Part shown: piece after piece, positions 12,744-42,912 of the stretch
Position numbering within the stretch: the first letter of the stretch is position 1
How the letters are laid out: each line of letters opens with the position of its first letter
Assembly: GCA_026545225.1 (NCBI GenBank)
Contig: CM048846.1
Span: 16,677,001 to 16,741,000 of the forward strand
Direction: 5' to 3'
DNA length: 64,000 nucleotides
DNA from: Cornus controversa
Lineage: Eukaryota > Streptophyta > Magnoliopsida > Cornales > Cornaceae
Position numbers and translations under genes: made by a program
Notes under the pieces: model-generated
The model's database searches: none
What the model saw: only the letters and a program-made list of their open reading frames with translations
What the model was told of the DNA's origin: nothing

Positions 12744-12837
12744 GTAAATGAGAACTTTCTATATTATTGTTTTTCTTTTCCTTTGGGGGTGTAAATGAGA
12801 ACTTTCTATATTATTGTTTTTCTTTTCCTTTGGGGGT
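12744..12837. repeat. 47-bp tandem duplication
   Basis: Two back-to-back copies, starting at 12744 and 12791, each begin GTAAATGAGAACTTTC and end CCTTTGGGGG. They look identical apart from the last base or so, so the duplication is recent. Confidence 0.9.
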
Positions 12838-13041
12838 TTACAGACGAACATAATAAAAAGAAGCTAAAGCTCAACAGGCAAAAAAAAAAATCAAATAAAA
12901 GCTAGCGATAAATAAAAGTTAGCAGTACAAATGTCTATGAACTTGTCAAATATAGCATAATTTCAACTTCTACCGGGGTTACATATAGATTAATAGGTTT
13001 ACAAAAATCAGCTTCCTTTTAAGAGAATTTAATCTTTTCCG

Positions 13042-13135
13042 CAACAACAACAATCACTAAGCTTTTTTTCCAACTACTTGGGGTCGGCTACTTGAATCAA
13101 ATGTTTCCATTCTGCTCTAAGGGCATAGAGCCTCA
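13042..13135 (-). mobile_element. SINE-like 3' fragment
   Basis: The stretch has a CAACAACAACAA tract followed by CCAACTACTTGGGGTCGGCTA. A GTT-repeat tail next to such a TTGGGGT(A/C)GGCT block is typical of the 3' end of plant Au-like SINEs read in reverse. A weaker echo, CCAACTACTTGGAATCAGCTA, is found at about 26238-26258 in a DDM1 intron. The 5' Pol III boxes were not found, so only a fragment is claimed. Confidence 0.4.
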
Positions 13136-13313
13136 GTGTCAAACCACATTTTCCACACATTTACAAAAATGAAAGAAAGCTTTCTCACCGAGCATTTTTC
13201 AGCTCATATAAGACTAATTGTATATTATAGCATCCCAAAATGGCCAGACCCAAAAAGAGGCAGATTAACAACGTAAACTGCTCCCAAAAATCCTGCATAC
13301 ACTAAACCAGTCG

Positions 13314-31079
<17,766 letters not shown>

Positions 31080-31250
31080 TTTTAGCTTCTAAGTTTTAAC
31101 CCTAAGCTACTGAACCAAAATATTTAAGGGGAAAATCCACAACACACAATCAAACCAGAAACACCACACTAGCACGCAATAAACCAAATGATTTTGAAAA
31201 AACAAAAAACCTCTAGGGTTTCGATTATTTCCCATTTACAGAGCAACTTA

Positions 31251-31291
<41 letters not shown>

Positions 31292-33822
31292 TGTAAAATT
31301 AGGAGAAATGAGGTCGAACTTTTACCAGTGTGTGCGTGAGAGAGAGTTGCAGAGAAATGAATGCCAATGGAAGAGCTTCTGATCGGTGGTAAAGCTAGTA
31401 CTACACAGAGCACTAAATTATTACATATTTTATGACTTGTCCGAGAGGCTCTGGGCGGGAAATTGAAGTTTTTGTGTTTGCCCTAGATTGTTTACATAAT
31501 TACATTGCAGCCAAATAAAAAGTCGTTTTGGGTAGTTCTTGGTCGTTTTAGTATTAACTAGTCAAAGAAATTATTGTTACCGTTTGTTTTTATGCTCCGT
31601 TCGATAAGAAGATGAGATATCGGTAGGAAAGAAGAGATTAGGTTCTTTTCTTTATGTTTGATCGGATGAAAGTTCTCTAATTTATAACATTTATAATGGC
31701 GTCTAGTCTTTTTTTTTCTTTTTTATTCTGTCTAAATTTGGAGGAATGAATATTTGTGAAATAGAAAGAATTATTTGTTTTTTTATCAAACAAAAAATTT
31801 TTACTCATTTATTTCTATATTTTCTCCACTCTTCTTCCTTCTTTTCTTCCAAATGAAGCATAAAATTCTTTTATATCAATTGAAGCATAAAATTGTTCTC
31901 GATCAGCTTATATAAGGCTATAAAGTTGAGGTAGAATTTCAGATTATCACCGTTAAGATCATGTAACACTCAAAATTTGTAATTGATGGGAGTAGAAACT
32001 AGAAAGTACGGACACTTCACCGAGAGTGTCGTATCAATGTCGGATACTTTGTTGCAGTGATATATATTCAAGTATTTCGAAAGAAATTATATGCGACCCA
32101 TAATTAAAAATGAAAGCTTAATATACGTAGAGGAATACATAAGTTTGGTTCTTTAATCTATCTGTCTACTTGTGTTTATAAGTTTGTTTGGTTATTAATT
32201 ATTTGATGATGAATTGAAATATTTATATAATGTAATCTTTTTTATGTTAAATAATTAATATATATTAATATATTATATTATTATTTTATAGCCGTATCCT
32301 CGTAGTATTCGTGTCCTATTTTTTTAAAAAATTTCATATTGTCGTGTCCGTGCTTCTTAGGGTAGAAACTATAAGTTGATTTGCTAAGAAATTTTTGAGA
32401 AAGAACTTGTACAACGAGAATGCCATTGCAGACGAAAATACAAACGTTGTTGTTGCTCTTGCCAACTGCTCTGTGGGAGAAATTGTTGACCGTCCTAGGG
32501 TCATGCTGACGTGGTATCTCCACTCAATCTCGCAAAGTACTATTTGGATAAGTACTGAGAAAACAAAGCCGGTGATCCAATTGCCCAGTTGAGATCACTC
32601 AGAATCATTGTTTAAATGTCTCTGTGTAGGAATTAAGGGTGACAAAAATTCTCAATCCGGCAAGATTCACCCCGCCCTGTCCCATTTAAAGCGGATTTGA
32701 GGAACCATTTATTTAAATGGGATGGAAATGAATTTTGTTGTTTAAAATCTAATCAATTTTGGAGTGGGGACGGGGCAAGGTCACCCACCCCATTTAAAAC
32801 CCGCTCCAATTATATTACACTTAATTATTTATATTACTTATGTGCATATATAGTTAAAAAAGTGTTAAATTTCAAAATATTTAATTTTATTGAAAGTTGT
32901 GTAACCCTTTATTTTAAGCATCATAAGTACTTGTTTCTCAATCAAGTTATCCATGATTACAGCTAGAACTGCAACAAGACGGGTCTATCATAATTGAATT
33001 CGTACCAGAAAACTATTACAGAAGGTGTATATTTACATAAAGATTGACAAACTAATCGTTCGAAAAAGTTATGATCAAATTTGGCACGTCCAAGAATCGC
33101 AAACAATATGCAACTGGAATCAAAACCATCTTATCTGCTTTTCCATCAGGCTAAACCAATTCTTGAACTTTCAGATAGCATTTATCACTATTTTGTAAAA
33201 TAGCAGAACAACAAGAATCATCCACGATAAAATGGTGGAAGATTTTGTGTGTACCAATCTGCGGAAATCCAAGTACCAATGAAACGAAGCTAGTTGGTTT
33301 AATACAACCATGAATAGCTTACTAGTTGAAACCCTAAAGTAGATTGTTTCGATCAGCAACCTGTCTACGCAGCATCAGTTGCAATGCATAGGTTCTTTAT
33401 CTACTTGGCCAAACGAAACTAGCCATGATTGAGAACTTTCTCATACAACAGACAGCTCTTCTTTACAAAAAAAAAATATGGTGGACCAATGATTTGGTGA
33501 CAGCTAACTAAAACAACTTGAGGCCACCCGAATGGCCCTACAGAAAATTGCAACACAAGCGCACATAGATTGCATTGTCCAAATCAATTATTCATGCGCT
33601 CCATTTTCAAAGAGCACGAATAGGAATACCAAAGGCAAGCAGATATCCTTACACAGCCGCATCGGTGAAGTATTCAATCACAAAATATAGGTTCTAGTAA
33701 GAAAAGGAGGGAGGGAGGCAAGCACGGACACAACAAGTCTCAATTAGAAAAAAGAGAGCACAAGCAAACATCCGTGTCCTTGGTGATCAAGCATGGGAAG
33801 TTGAGAGGTACCATAACATGCC
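31080..33822. promoter_or_regulatory. DDM1 upstream region and intergenic DNA
   Basis: The stretch begins with the 5' leader and promoter of DDM1 (minus strand) and ends with the 3' region of U1-70K (also minus strand). A TA plus GA microsatellite lies at about 31246-31290. A 361-bp MITE is at 32001-32361. A short open frame at 32395-32592 could be a gene scrap but matched nothing I know. GC-rich low-copy repeat DNA at about 32640-32810 resembles ends of plant non-autonomous elements. No further gene was seen. Confidence 0.45.
32001..32361. mobile_element. MULE-type MITE, 361 bp
   Basis: The ends share an inverted core (left AGAAAGTACGGACAC; right, reverse complement, AAGAAGCACGGACAC). A perfect 9-bp target repeat GTAGAAACT lies at 31992-32000 and 32362-32370. 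A 9-bp duplication points to the Mutator superfamily. It has no coding capacity. Confidence 0.8.
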
Positions 33823-36800
33823 CTAGTACTCGTACTCCCGAGAAAGTGACCTTTCTGAACGTCTGTATTCACAGTCCAAATCTCGAGTCCTCTCCCTCTC
33901 ACGTGACCCAGATGCTGCTCGATCATAATGGTAGTCATCCTCCATTTCATCATACTGATCATTATCACGATCAGGAAGATCATAGCGGTCATGATCATCC
34001 TGGACATCCATCTTATCATATTCACCCCGACCTTGATGTTCATAGTATTCAGCCTTCGGACGCTTATCCCCATGTTCATACCAATCAGGATCATCCTCTG
34101 GCTCAGCATGATCATAATTAGACTCCTTTTCACCATGACGGTCTCGACCATGTTTTATTTCCACCTGCTCATAGTCATAGTCTCTATCACGTGAACGCTT
34201 GTGGTCATGGTCAGGTTCCCCGACTTCATAATCCCTTTCCTTATCTCTTTCCCTTTCTTGAGGTCGTTCACGCTCCCGATCACGCTCTCTATCACGGTCA
34301 CGTTCATAGTCGCGACCACGGTCTCGACCCCGATCACGGTCACGTGTTCGGTCACGAACACGACCTCGCTCTCTTTCCTTGTCCCTGTTCCTGTCCCGAT
34401 CTCTGTGGTGCCTATCCTCTTTATGATCACGATCTCTTGGCCTGTCATGAGAACGTTCACTAGACTTCTCCCGTTCTCTCTCTCTGTCTCTTCCCCTTTC
34501 ACGGGATTTTTCCCTATCCCTGAAACATTGTTATTCAACAGCAACCATAAATGTCATATGCTGACATAGTCACAAAAGCAAACCACAATAAGGATGTCAT
34601 AAAACCTCCACAATCTAACCAAGATTCCATTGGAAGGCTTATCTGGTTTTTACTTCAGTCCATACAAGTTCTCATTAAACTATTAATTATTATGCAAAAA
34701 AATTGTACTGGAACACAATAATTTACTGTTCGAAAGTACTCAAGCATTACTGTATTAAGGATCCATCCCCTACCTGGTCCAATCTGTTTGTGTGATCATT
34801 TCTATCCTCAAACAGGTTCTTAAATTTGGACATACAAAATAAAACAGTTAATGGAAATATTACCGGTCTCCATGCCTATCATCTCGTATCCTTGGCTCCT
34901 CAGACCGAGGTGGTCCTCCTGACTGCTGTAGCTCTCTGAGGATTCAAAGAAGAGAAAGAAGCACATTACATCTCACAAAATAATAACACAGCCAAAACAA
35001 GCAGAATCATTTGGTGCTTTGTACTATAGTTGAAGCTCAGGATTATTACGAGTAATCAATAAACAAGAAAAATAAAGGTTATCAACTACTCGAGTTAATT
35101 TTTGTCATAATTGATATTTTCAGATCGCAGCTGTATCAGAGCATTTACATCAAGATTAGCAAATCAAGAGCAAGCTGTGTCTTCTATCATTTGTTCACTC
35201 AAAGCAGCAAGGAGAAAAAAGTATGGGTCCTTTCATCATGCATAAAAGTTTGTGATAATTTCACAAACGGGCTAATTACCTCCCAGAATGCTTCTGGTTT
35301 ACTTCTTCACCTCCAACCCTGGTTGTTCCAAGTCCACCACCAAGTCTGCGAGGTCGCCAGTTTGGAACAGTTCTACCACGTTCAACATCCACAAGCACCC
35401 TTCTATTATCAAGCTTCTTCCCATCAGCTTGTTTATATGCAGCTGTATGAAATATACATGCAGCACTCTCAAACCAAATACAAAATATATGAGATAGAGA
35501 CCAATATACAAATGATATTAAAGAAAACCTTTCATATCCCGCGTATGCATATACTCGATGAAAGCATAGCCTCTAGGTTTATTTGAGTCGTTATCTGTAA
35601 TCAATCGAACCTGAAAATCAAAGAATAAGATAAATAAGCTACTGCCATAGAAGAAGACACAATTCTGCAGCAATGAACAGAATGTTATTCCAGATGCTGA
35701 CTAACTTTACCAATTAAGTGTATTGAAATAGTTAGAAACAATAAATCCTAATGGCACGGCAGACAGGCATTATGCCTCATTAGCCGTGCTCACCTTCAAA
35801 TCATACAGCTTCCCCAGGCGAGATGCATCACCACCACTGCTAGAGTTGCAGAAAAACTGATGTATGTGGCCAATTTACCAGTTGCCGAACAAACTAACCT
35901 CCCCTTACCAGGGAAATTTATTTTAAATAACAAAGTAATTGTAAATAATAAGTGAAATACCAGATATCTCCTCAACCGCTGATATGTTTTTTTGACAGCC
36001 TTTAAAGCCAGAAGTACAATTTTAGTAGCAGTAAAAACACGTACTACAAATTAAATTAGAAGAGAATGAGATACTAATACTCCCGACATATTTTACCCAG
36101 TGCAGGAAAAAGTTGTCAGTCTCCTTTCTCGCTTGAAAATAAAGGCCAAAAGGCACAATCCATCACTGCTCTGCTTAACTTAAAAAGTGTTCGGCTTTAC
36201 CATGCAGTATGAAGCACCATCTTTAAATTGAATTGGTAGAAAACCAAAGTACCGAAAATACTATTTGTGGAACAAATGAATCACTCCTTACCAGGGATAC
36301 GGCTTAAATGTTGAACCTTAGTGCTATAAAAAAATACCTATAACTATAAAAAATACAACATCCAAGCCCCAAGGAGATCTTCAAAACCAACTATATCATA
36401 GAACTTACCAAAAGAGAAACGAAAAAAACCCATACACTAGAAGAGGCAAATAAGCAATGATACCTGTGCAATTTATTACCAGCTCAATGTTATATTTCAG
36501 GGCAAAGAGATGCCCATTCTCCCTTTTAAACTTGGTACAAGTGCCAAATAGAAAATGCACTATGTGTCGCCAGTTGTGCTCAACGTTTAAGCACAAAGCT
36601 TGACAACTTCAATGCATCCTCAATATGAAATTTATAAAAATGGAGATTTTAAAACAAAAATACATATATAATGCCTACTATTTAGAGGACTTACTCAACG
36701 AACATGACAAATCCTGAAAACAGCTTAGTATCCAGATATTTCTCTGTTGTGCACTATTACACTATCGCATAGCAAATATAAGCTTACTTGGCCAGAGTAA

Positions 36801-39441
36801 TGCATTCTTAGACAGAGAGGAAAAAATTTTTGTTTTCACCAAGCTAACACAATATGTAGTGTCTCTACTAAGCCTAAATTGTGATTTAATAGCTATTTAG
36901 CTTTGATTTCTTCTCTACAAATCAAAATTTGAGTATTGTCATTGTGAAAATTTTGAAATATGAAATCATGTGATATTTTATGATAAGAAAAACTAATATG
37001 ATATAATAATTATAAAAAAACAGTTAACCAAAATCATAGATAAAATATAAGGTTTAAAAAGCAAATATAAAACTTCCACCAAAAAAAAAAAATCACTACC
37101 CCAATAGGTGAATCTCTTACCGAACCGAAAGGTAATAACCTGAGCCCCTTTAGGATGCTCTATAATACCTACCCGTTTGATAGGCCCATAAGCCTCAAAC
37201 TCCCTTTTGATTCTACTCTCGGTCGTTTCATAATTCTGCAAACAAAAATATATGAGCAATTAATACCAAGCAAAATATTGAGTACACACTTGATTACTTG
37301 AAATTTGATAATTGGAAAATATTACTCACAAGCCTAGCCACAAACAATGTCTTGTATGGATCACCAGAGATATTTGGGTCATTTTTAGGATCATCTGCAT
37401 GAAACATACAAAAAATTAAGACAACTAAACCAATAACATCACTAATATCAATTTCAATAAGTTTATGAGAACTAAAATAGGCAAAAAGCATTATCACATT
37501 TCTCAAGCTCCTCGGCAGCTTTTTTCGCACCCTCTTCTAGCCGTAGCTGATGTATTCTTGCCCTTCTTTGTGTCTAGATCCACCAAAAAAAATCAACAAA
37601 AATACATATAGAACAGAATTAAGTTACAGAAGAATGCAAAAATGTATTACAATTTAATGGATCAATCTGTAATAGTCCACAATTCTTAAGCCCCAGACAA
37701 TTACTATAATTATGCGAAGCAATCATATCATATACATATGGTAGGTAATCCATATACCTAATTGTAGTGTCTTCTTGACTGTGTGTAGTGTAGCATATAA
37801 ACAAGAACCATCAAATTCTTTGATAGAAATTGCTGATTTAAATACTTGAATCAATTTGAGCTTTGCAACTCTTAGTGTGACAATGTAATATTGCTGTGCC
37901 AGGATGTAAGCATGGCACAGCGGCACAGTGCAATATCATGTATCTCACTGCTTATTTTCCAAATTCACCAATGGCAAAAGTAAAACCACATATCTTGCAT
38001 AGACTTTTACCGCACCTCACAGTTGGCTAATGCAGATCATGGTATAGGATATACTTCAAAATTATTACAGATTATCTTGAATGAAAGCAGTGTCTGTGTA
38101 CACTATGGAATGAGTGTTCCATAAAATCATTAGAAGCATCTACAATTTTCTCAAAGTATGACATCTGGTGAGTTTTACATTACAAGCAAACAAAAAGGCA
38201 CTTGTTTGCAAACTTCTTTCGAAATCCATAAAATCTTCTGTTTCCTTTAACAGTGGTTAAGCCTCTCCAAAATTTTGTCCCTTAAAAGCCAAGTTAGCCT
38301 CAACAATCACCAGAGCAAATAAAAACTTTGCATGCCATATTTTAGAAGGCTTCAATTGGTCAGTAAACACATTTTTTTTTACAAGTAACTGGTCAGTAAA
38401 CACGTTAAATCTGCTTGTAGTGGTAGTAACTTCCAAGACAGTGAGTATGCAGAATCACAGATATACTTGTAATGTTTCAGGAAATACAATGGAATCAATA
38501 CAAGAACCGCACTTGTTTAAGAGTAATTATCACAAGGAACAACAAAAGAAAGCATCCTTCTTGTCATGGTCTTAAACAGCCATTAGCATAGAAGCAAAAG
38601 AAAATATGGAAGATTTTTTTTTGATAAGTAAAAGAACATATGGAAGATAACTGAATAAAAAATGCTTCCACAAACAACCATATATATTACATTCTAGAAA
38701 GCAAAAGAGTCGTTCAATCAAAAAACAAAATAAGATCAACGTCCGATATAAATCACTAAGAATAATAAGTTCCACACTGAAGGCAGAATCTTACAGGAGT
38801 TTCAGCCTCTTGGACAGGTGGAGCGTATTCAGAATCTCCTGGCTCAGCAAAGTTACTAACAAATTGCGCCATCCCTACAGAATGAAAAATAAAAAATAAA
38901 AAAGGATAACCAAATTTAGAGCTGCAACACAATAAATTAATGTCAGGTTGATAAAATCAATGATTGGAGATATAACCTGTATACGGAGGACATTTTCTCT
39001 TCTCTGGAGGTGGTTTATACTCCAATGGAGGTCGAGGCTCAAAAAGCTTCAAAAGGTTAGTTGTCAAACCAGTGGGATGACTTTGCCCAATCTGTATTTT
39101 AAAAAATAAGTATATTATTAATTGAGGAAACTAACTACTCAACAAAATCCAAAAGTACAATTGAACATAAGATACAAGTAATTGTAACATAATACTCTTT
39201 ATCAATTATAGGTTTCTTGTGTGGGGGTGCTTTTCAAACTGCAAAGCTACATGTCTCTAAGGCATAAATACTTGAACACAAAAGATTTTATTCACATTGA
39301 TCATAATTCCTTTCAAACTGCAAACCCTACATGTCTCAGGAATAAATACTCAAACTGCAAACCCTACATGTCTCGAAGGCATAAATACTCGAACATAAAG
39401 ATTTTATTCACATTGATCATAATTCCGAGGTATCAAAAGAA

Positions 39442-39497
<56 letters not shown>

Positions 39498-39880
39498 GCA
39501 TTATGGATTAATTTAATGTATTGAATTTTTGGGTTTCAAATGTAACAATAGAACAAAACACGAGAGATCGAATTTATTTTTCATTCTCGTTCCCAGTAAT
39601 CATCTAATTCTTAATCACTTAATTTCCTCGCAACAACATTTACTTCCATCCACAACAATCTGAACCAAATTCAATATATTAAACCGTAAACTGAAGTAAA
39701 AGATCATCAAATAACTCCAAGATCAACAAAGTAAAACCTAAAATTATTATAAAAATTCGACGAATTGGATCAGAACAATACCAGTTTCAGTTGCATAACA
39801 TTCGCACGGTTCTGCGCTTTCGCGCGAGCCTGTACGGCGGTGTTGTTGTTGCGCATGAAGGCATCGTTGTAGTCCCCCAT
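33823..39880 (-). CDS. U1-70K: U1 snRNP 70 kDa protein
   Basis: Ten exons (minus strand): 39880-39782, 39091-38977, 38874-38795, 37573-37498, 37394-37330, 37235-37173, 35610-35529, 35442-35280, 34935-34864, 34519-33823; 1512 nt give 503 aa. The conserved N-terminal part ([13 protein letters not shown]) binds the U1 snRNP core. The RRM that holds U1 RNA stem-loop I spans about 138-215, with RNP2 LFVARL (~140-145) and RNP1 RGYAFIEY (~179-186). The C-terminal half (from ~272) is an Arg-Asp/Arg-Glu mixed-charge tail for contact with SR proteins, ending SLSREYEY. The protein acts in the nucleus in 5' splice-site choice. The 1562-nt intron 6 inside the RRM is in the same place as the Arabidopsis intron known to be retained as an autoregulatory transcript. 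It also contains a candidate poison exon here (35794-35839). Confidence 0.95.
35794..35839 (-). other. Candidate 46-nt poison exon in U1-70K intron 6
   Basis: On the minus strand a pyrimidine-rich tract and CTCTAG acceptor are followed by 46 nt and a strong AAG|GTGAGC donor. Joined to exon 6 in phase 0 the exon reads CAG TGG TGG TGA, an immediate stop inside the RRM. Its length is not a multiple of three, so inclusion always breaks the frame. This fits the known self-regulation of U1-70K through intron 6, but no transcript was available, so it is a prediction from splice signals. Confidence 0.5.
39233..39425. repeat. Short tandem repeats in U1-70K intron 1
   Basis: Three copies of a unit containing CAAACTGCAAACCCTACATG and GGCATAAATACT are present. 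Two of them share the extra block AAGATTTTATTCACATTGAT. A TA microsatellite follows directly. Confidence 0.75.
39446..39493. repeat. TA microsatellite in U1-70K intron 1
   Basis: About 23 TA units without interruption. Confidence 0.9.
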
Positions 39881-40332
39881 CTTTGCAAAGATCAGAAGAG
39901 CCTAGGGTTTTCAGAGATTATCGAATCTTACTACGATTAAACGGTTGGATTTGCATGCACGGATGATTGTTGATGAACACCTTGGGGTGGGGGTTTTCAA
40001 AGATTATCGAATCTTACTATTGTGATCAGGTTAAATTTGCACGCATATGATATCTTTATGATGTGATTGTTGATGGATCTATATGGTAAGGCGTAGCGAA
40101 GGGCAGAGAAGAGTCATAGCGGCAGGCTAAAGAGCTAAAAGGGTTTTCGTTTGCCCATTTATATCGACTCTCGAGCCTGTAACTCGTTAAAACTTGTGAG
40201 TGCCCGTTTCACCTGGTCGAAGCGCTTTTACTAGCAAGCTGTCAGAGAATAAAAATCACTTTTTATAATTAAAACACTATTAAATTTATTTAGTAACAAT
40301 GTGACTTAAAAGTACTTTTATTATTAATTTTA
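39881..40332 (-). promoter_or_regulatory. U1-70K upstream region
   Basis: This holds the 5' leader and promoter of U1-70K, read on the minus strand, up to the MULE-type element. A block of ~80 bp is duplicated in it (39908-39975 and about 39995-40075). No TATA box was picked with confidence. Confidence 0.5.
39908..40078. repeat. Duplicated ~85-bp block in the U1-70K 5' region
   Basis: Both copies contain AGATTATCGAATCTTACTA and later GATTGTTGATG; the second copy has a ~15-bp insertion. The block lies right before the start codon in the direction of transcription, so it may lengthen the leader or double promoter elements. Confidence 0.8.
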
Positions 40333-41449
40333 GGTAAATATCATTTACATTCCCTCAATTATTTATTTTAAATTTGTTTATATATTTTATATTTATATTT
40401 ATATAATATTATTTATTTATTATTATTATTTTATATATCTTATATGTATTTACTATTATTTGTTTCTTCTTCTTCTTAATATTATTATTATATATACTAT
40501 TATTTGTGTATTATTATTATTATATATGCACACACCCACTGTTCATCATCTTACATAGCAAACCGAAGCTTACCGGCCACCACCATTATCCCGTCGACCA
40601 AGCTTCACCGGACAGCCAATCATCACTCCACCATCTCATAAAAGACCCATCAACCTAACATCTTCACTACCACAAAACAACTCCACCATTGAAGGTCCAC
40701 CACATGCACAGACTCATCGAAACCACTGTCCAAAGCCGAGACCCATCATAACTTCTCTTCACCACCACCAAACAACCTACAATTCCACTGTCGATTCGAG
40801 TATTTCTCTAATCTGATCTCTGTCGATCCGTTCCACCATTGATCCATTGATTTGGCAGTAGAGAGAGAGAAGGAAAGAGAAATCAAAATTGGTTGTTGGT
40901 TGAAAGTGATGTATTTTCTGATGATGGCTATAGAAATTCTGATGAGGTAGCAGTTGGTTTTCTTGGGTTTCAATTGAGTTCGCGTGCAGCGGTGGGGGTA
41001 TGAGGACGGTGCTCTGTTTGAGAAAGTGATGGTGGGGGTATGAAGATGGTGCTCTGTTTGAGAGAGTGATGGTGGGGGTATGATGATGGTGCTCTGTTTG
41101 AGAGAGTGAGGATGGGGGTCTGTTTGAGGAGTGATTTCATGGCAGTGGGTTTGTGGGTCTCTTTTGAATTTGGGTATATGTTTAGGTGTATATTAATATG
41201 TACGGTTTGTGTATCTACTGATGTCAATGTTTGTATATAAAGATATAAGGGTATTTAAGTCTTTTAGCATCACTAACTTTTATCAATTAAATTAAATATA
41301 TTAATTATGGATAAAATAGTAAATTCACCAAAAATCATTAGTACACTAAACGGACGTTAATTATAGGGGGTGTAGTGGGGATTATTGAAACTAAAGGGGA
41401 TCTAGCCAAGATATTGCCTAAACTGAGGGGGTGTAAGTGGTATTTACCC
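40333..41449. mobile_element. Non-autonomous MULE-type element, 1.1 kb
   Basis: The ends are inverted repeats of about 26 bp (left GGTAAATATCATTTACATTC; right, reverse complement, GGTAAATACCACTTACACCC). A perfect 9-bp target repeat TTAATTTTA lies at 40324-40332 and 41450-41458. The terminal repeats and the 9-bp duplication indicate a Mutator-like element. The centre (about 40550-41230) is richer in G and C than the ends and has a 40-bp tandem repeat, which suggests picked-up host DNA, but no gene could be named. Confidence 0.85.
40991..41118. repeat. 40-bp tandem repeat, three copies
   Basis: Copies start at 40991, 41031 and 41071 and share GGTGCTCTGTTTGAGA. They lie inside the MULE-type element. 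Confidence 0.85.
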
Positions 41450-42716
41450 TTAATTTTATTATGTTATTAGTATACTAAGGGTGTTTGGTAACCATTTATG
41501 TTTACTATTTATTATTTATAAAAATAATTTTTTAGGATAAACATGTTTGATAATTTTTGTTTTGTCTATAAATTGTCAACCACTACTACATTTGAGAGCC
41601 AATCCAGAAACTGTACTTCCCTGATGAAGTCTGCTTAGAGGAGGTGATCTATTTCTGCTGCTATTATATAATTCTTTTCTGGGGTGAATCGTCTTTGTCT
41701 CTGCTTCATAGGTGGGTGGTTTGGGTTTACGTTGAGCGCATGATATGATACTGATGGATCAATCCCTATCATGTTTGTAAGATCCCAGGCGAAAACATTT
41801 GTATCCTCTCTTAGCAATTGTATTAGTTGTGTTTTGCCTTCCTTGCACAATGAGGTCCCTAGATTTGTGGGATCCTTGCCGGAAATAATTTTTACCTCTT
41901 CGAGTGGTTCCTCGATCGGCTTTTCTTTTTCTTACTCTCGTGGAACGCCCTTTAGTAGAGAATTTTATAATTGCTATTTGGCCTGCTCTTCCTTCACCAT
42001 CTTCCTTTTTCAGTGTAAGAGCATAACACTTCTTAGTGGCTACTTGGTCTCCCAATATTTTGATTGTATCACTTCCGTTCGGCGCCAGGCACCTCATTAA
42101 CTGATGGAATGTCGATGGGACTCCCTGCATCCTGTATATCCAACCTTTTCTCATTATCATGTTATACGAAAAGTTGAAATCGATATTGACAAAGGACCGG
42201 TCAAGGTTCTAGCCGCTACTTTTACTAGGAGTTGTACTACCTCAATTAAGATCACTTGTTTGCCATCGAACCCTACCGGTGGCTCGGCAGTAGGTTTAAT
42301 GTGTTATGTCTCCAGACCCATCTGTTGAAAAGTCAATAGGGTTAGGATGTTCGCGTTGCTTCCTGCATCCACCAACACTCTTTTTACTTCGCAATTGGAT
42401 ATGATGATCCTGACCACAAGCGGGTCCTCATGTGGCATCTGGATTTTGCTCATGTCTTCATCTGTGAAGACGATTAGAACATTGGCCTAGCGGTTATGCA
42501 CTGAGTGGATCTCTCAAATCCTTTGAATTTTTTGAGCATTCCTTAGGTGCGACCATCTTTCGAATTTGTTTTCTTAATCTGAGGTCGGCCGGCTATGAAT
42601 AACGTTGATAACCCGAATGGGAGCAGGGTTCTGCTGTCTGTTAATCTTTGGTTGAGATTGATTGGAAAGTTTGAGTTACTCTTCCTGAATGACATATTCT
42701 GACAAACCGCCCTTAG

Positions 42717-42912
42717 ACCCTGTTTGGATTAGCTTTTGAAAATCGGCTTTCGGCTTTTCAAGCTCAAAAGCCGTTTTGGAGAATGTTTGGATTGGTAAGG
42801 CGGAAGAGCTTCGGCGTTTTAAGGAAGCTAGGGGGTACCAGCTTCCTGATTTAGCTTCTGCTTCTCTTTTTCTTCTACGTAAAAGTCGAAGCAAAAGCTC
42901 TGCCAAACGAGG
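42717..42912. mobile_element. 196-bp MITE inside the gypsy gag relic
   Basis: The ends are inverted repeats (left ACCCTGTTTGGATTAGC; right, reverse complement, GCCTCGTTTGGCAGAGC). CCTTAG flanks it on both sides (42711-42716, 42913-42918). The surrounding gag-like reading runs on across it when it is skipped, which fixes the borders. The superfamily is not certain; a hAT-like MITE is the best guess. Confidence 0.7.

Larger units (their letters stand above)
12091..13313. other. Intergenic DNA and DDM1 3' region
   Basis: No gene was recognised between the tRNA and the DDM1 stop codon. The stretch contains a 47-bp tandem duplication and a SINE-like fragment. The last few hundred bases next to 13313 should hold the DDM1 3' untranslated region. 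Confidence 0.5.

Noticed and set aside
32395-32592. Open frame of 65 codons that looks compositionally coding
   Set aside because: I recognise no family, and no splice or regulatory context supports a gene; noted only in the region entry.
33774-34569. Long His/Asp-rich open frames on the plus strand
   Set aside because: They are antisense to the Arg-Asp/Arg-Glu codon repeats of the last U1-70K exon; repeat codons keep several frames open.
36993-37259. Open frame running from U1-70K exon 6 into intron 6
   Set aside because: Not a separate gene. It is exon 6 read on into the intron, as in the known intron-retained transcript, and ends at a stop soon after.
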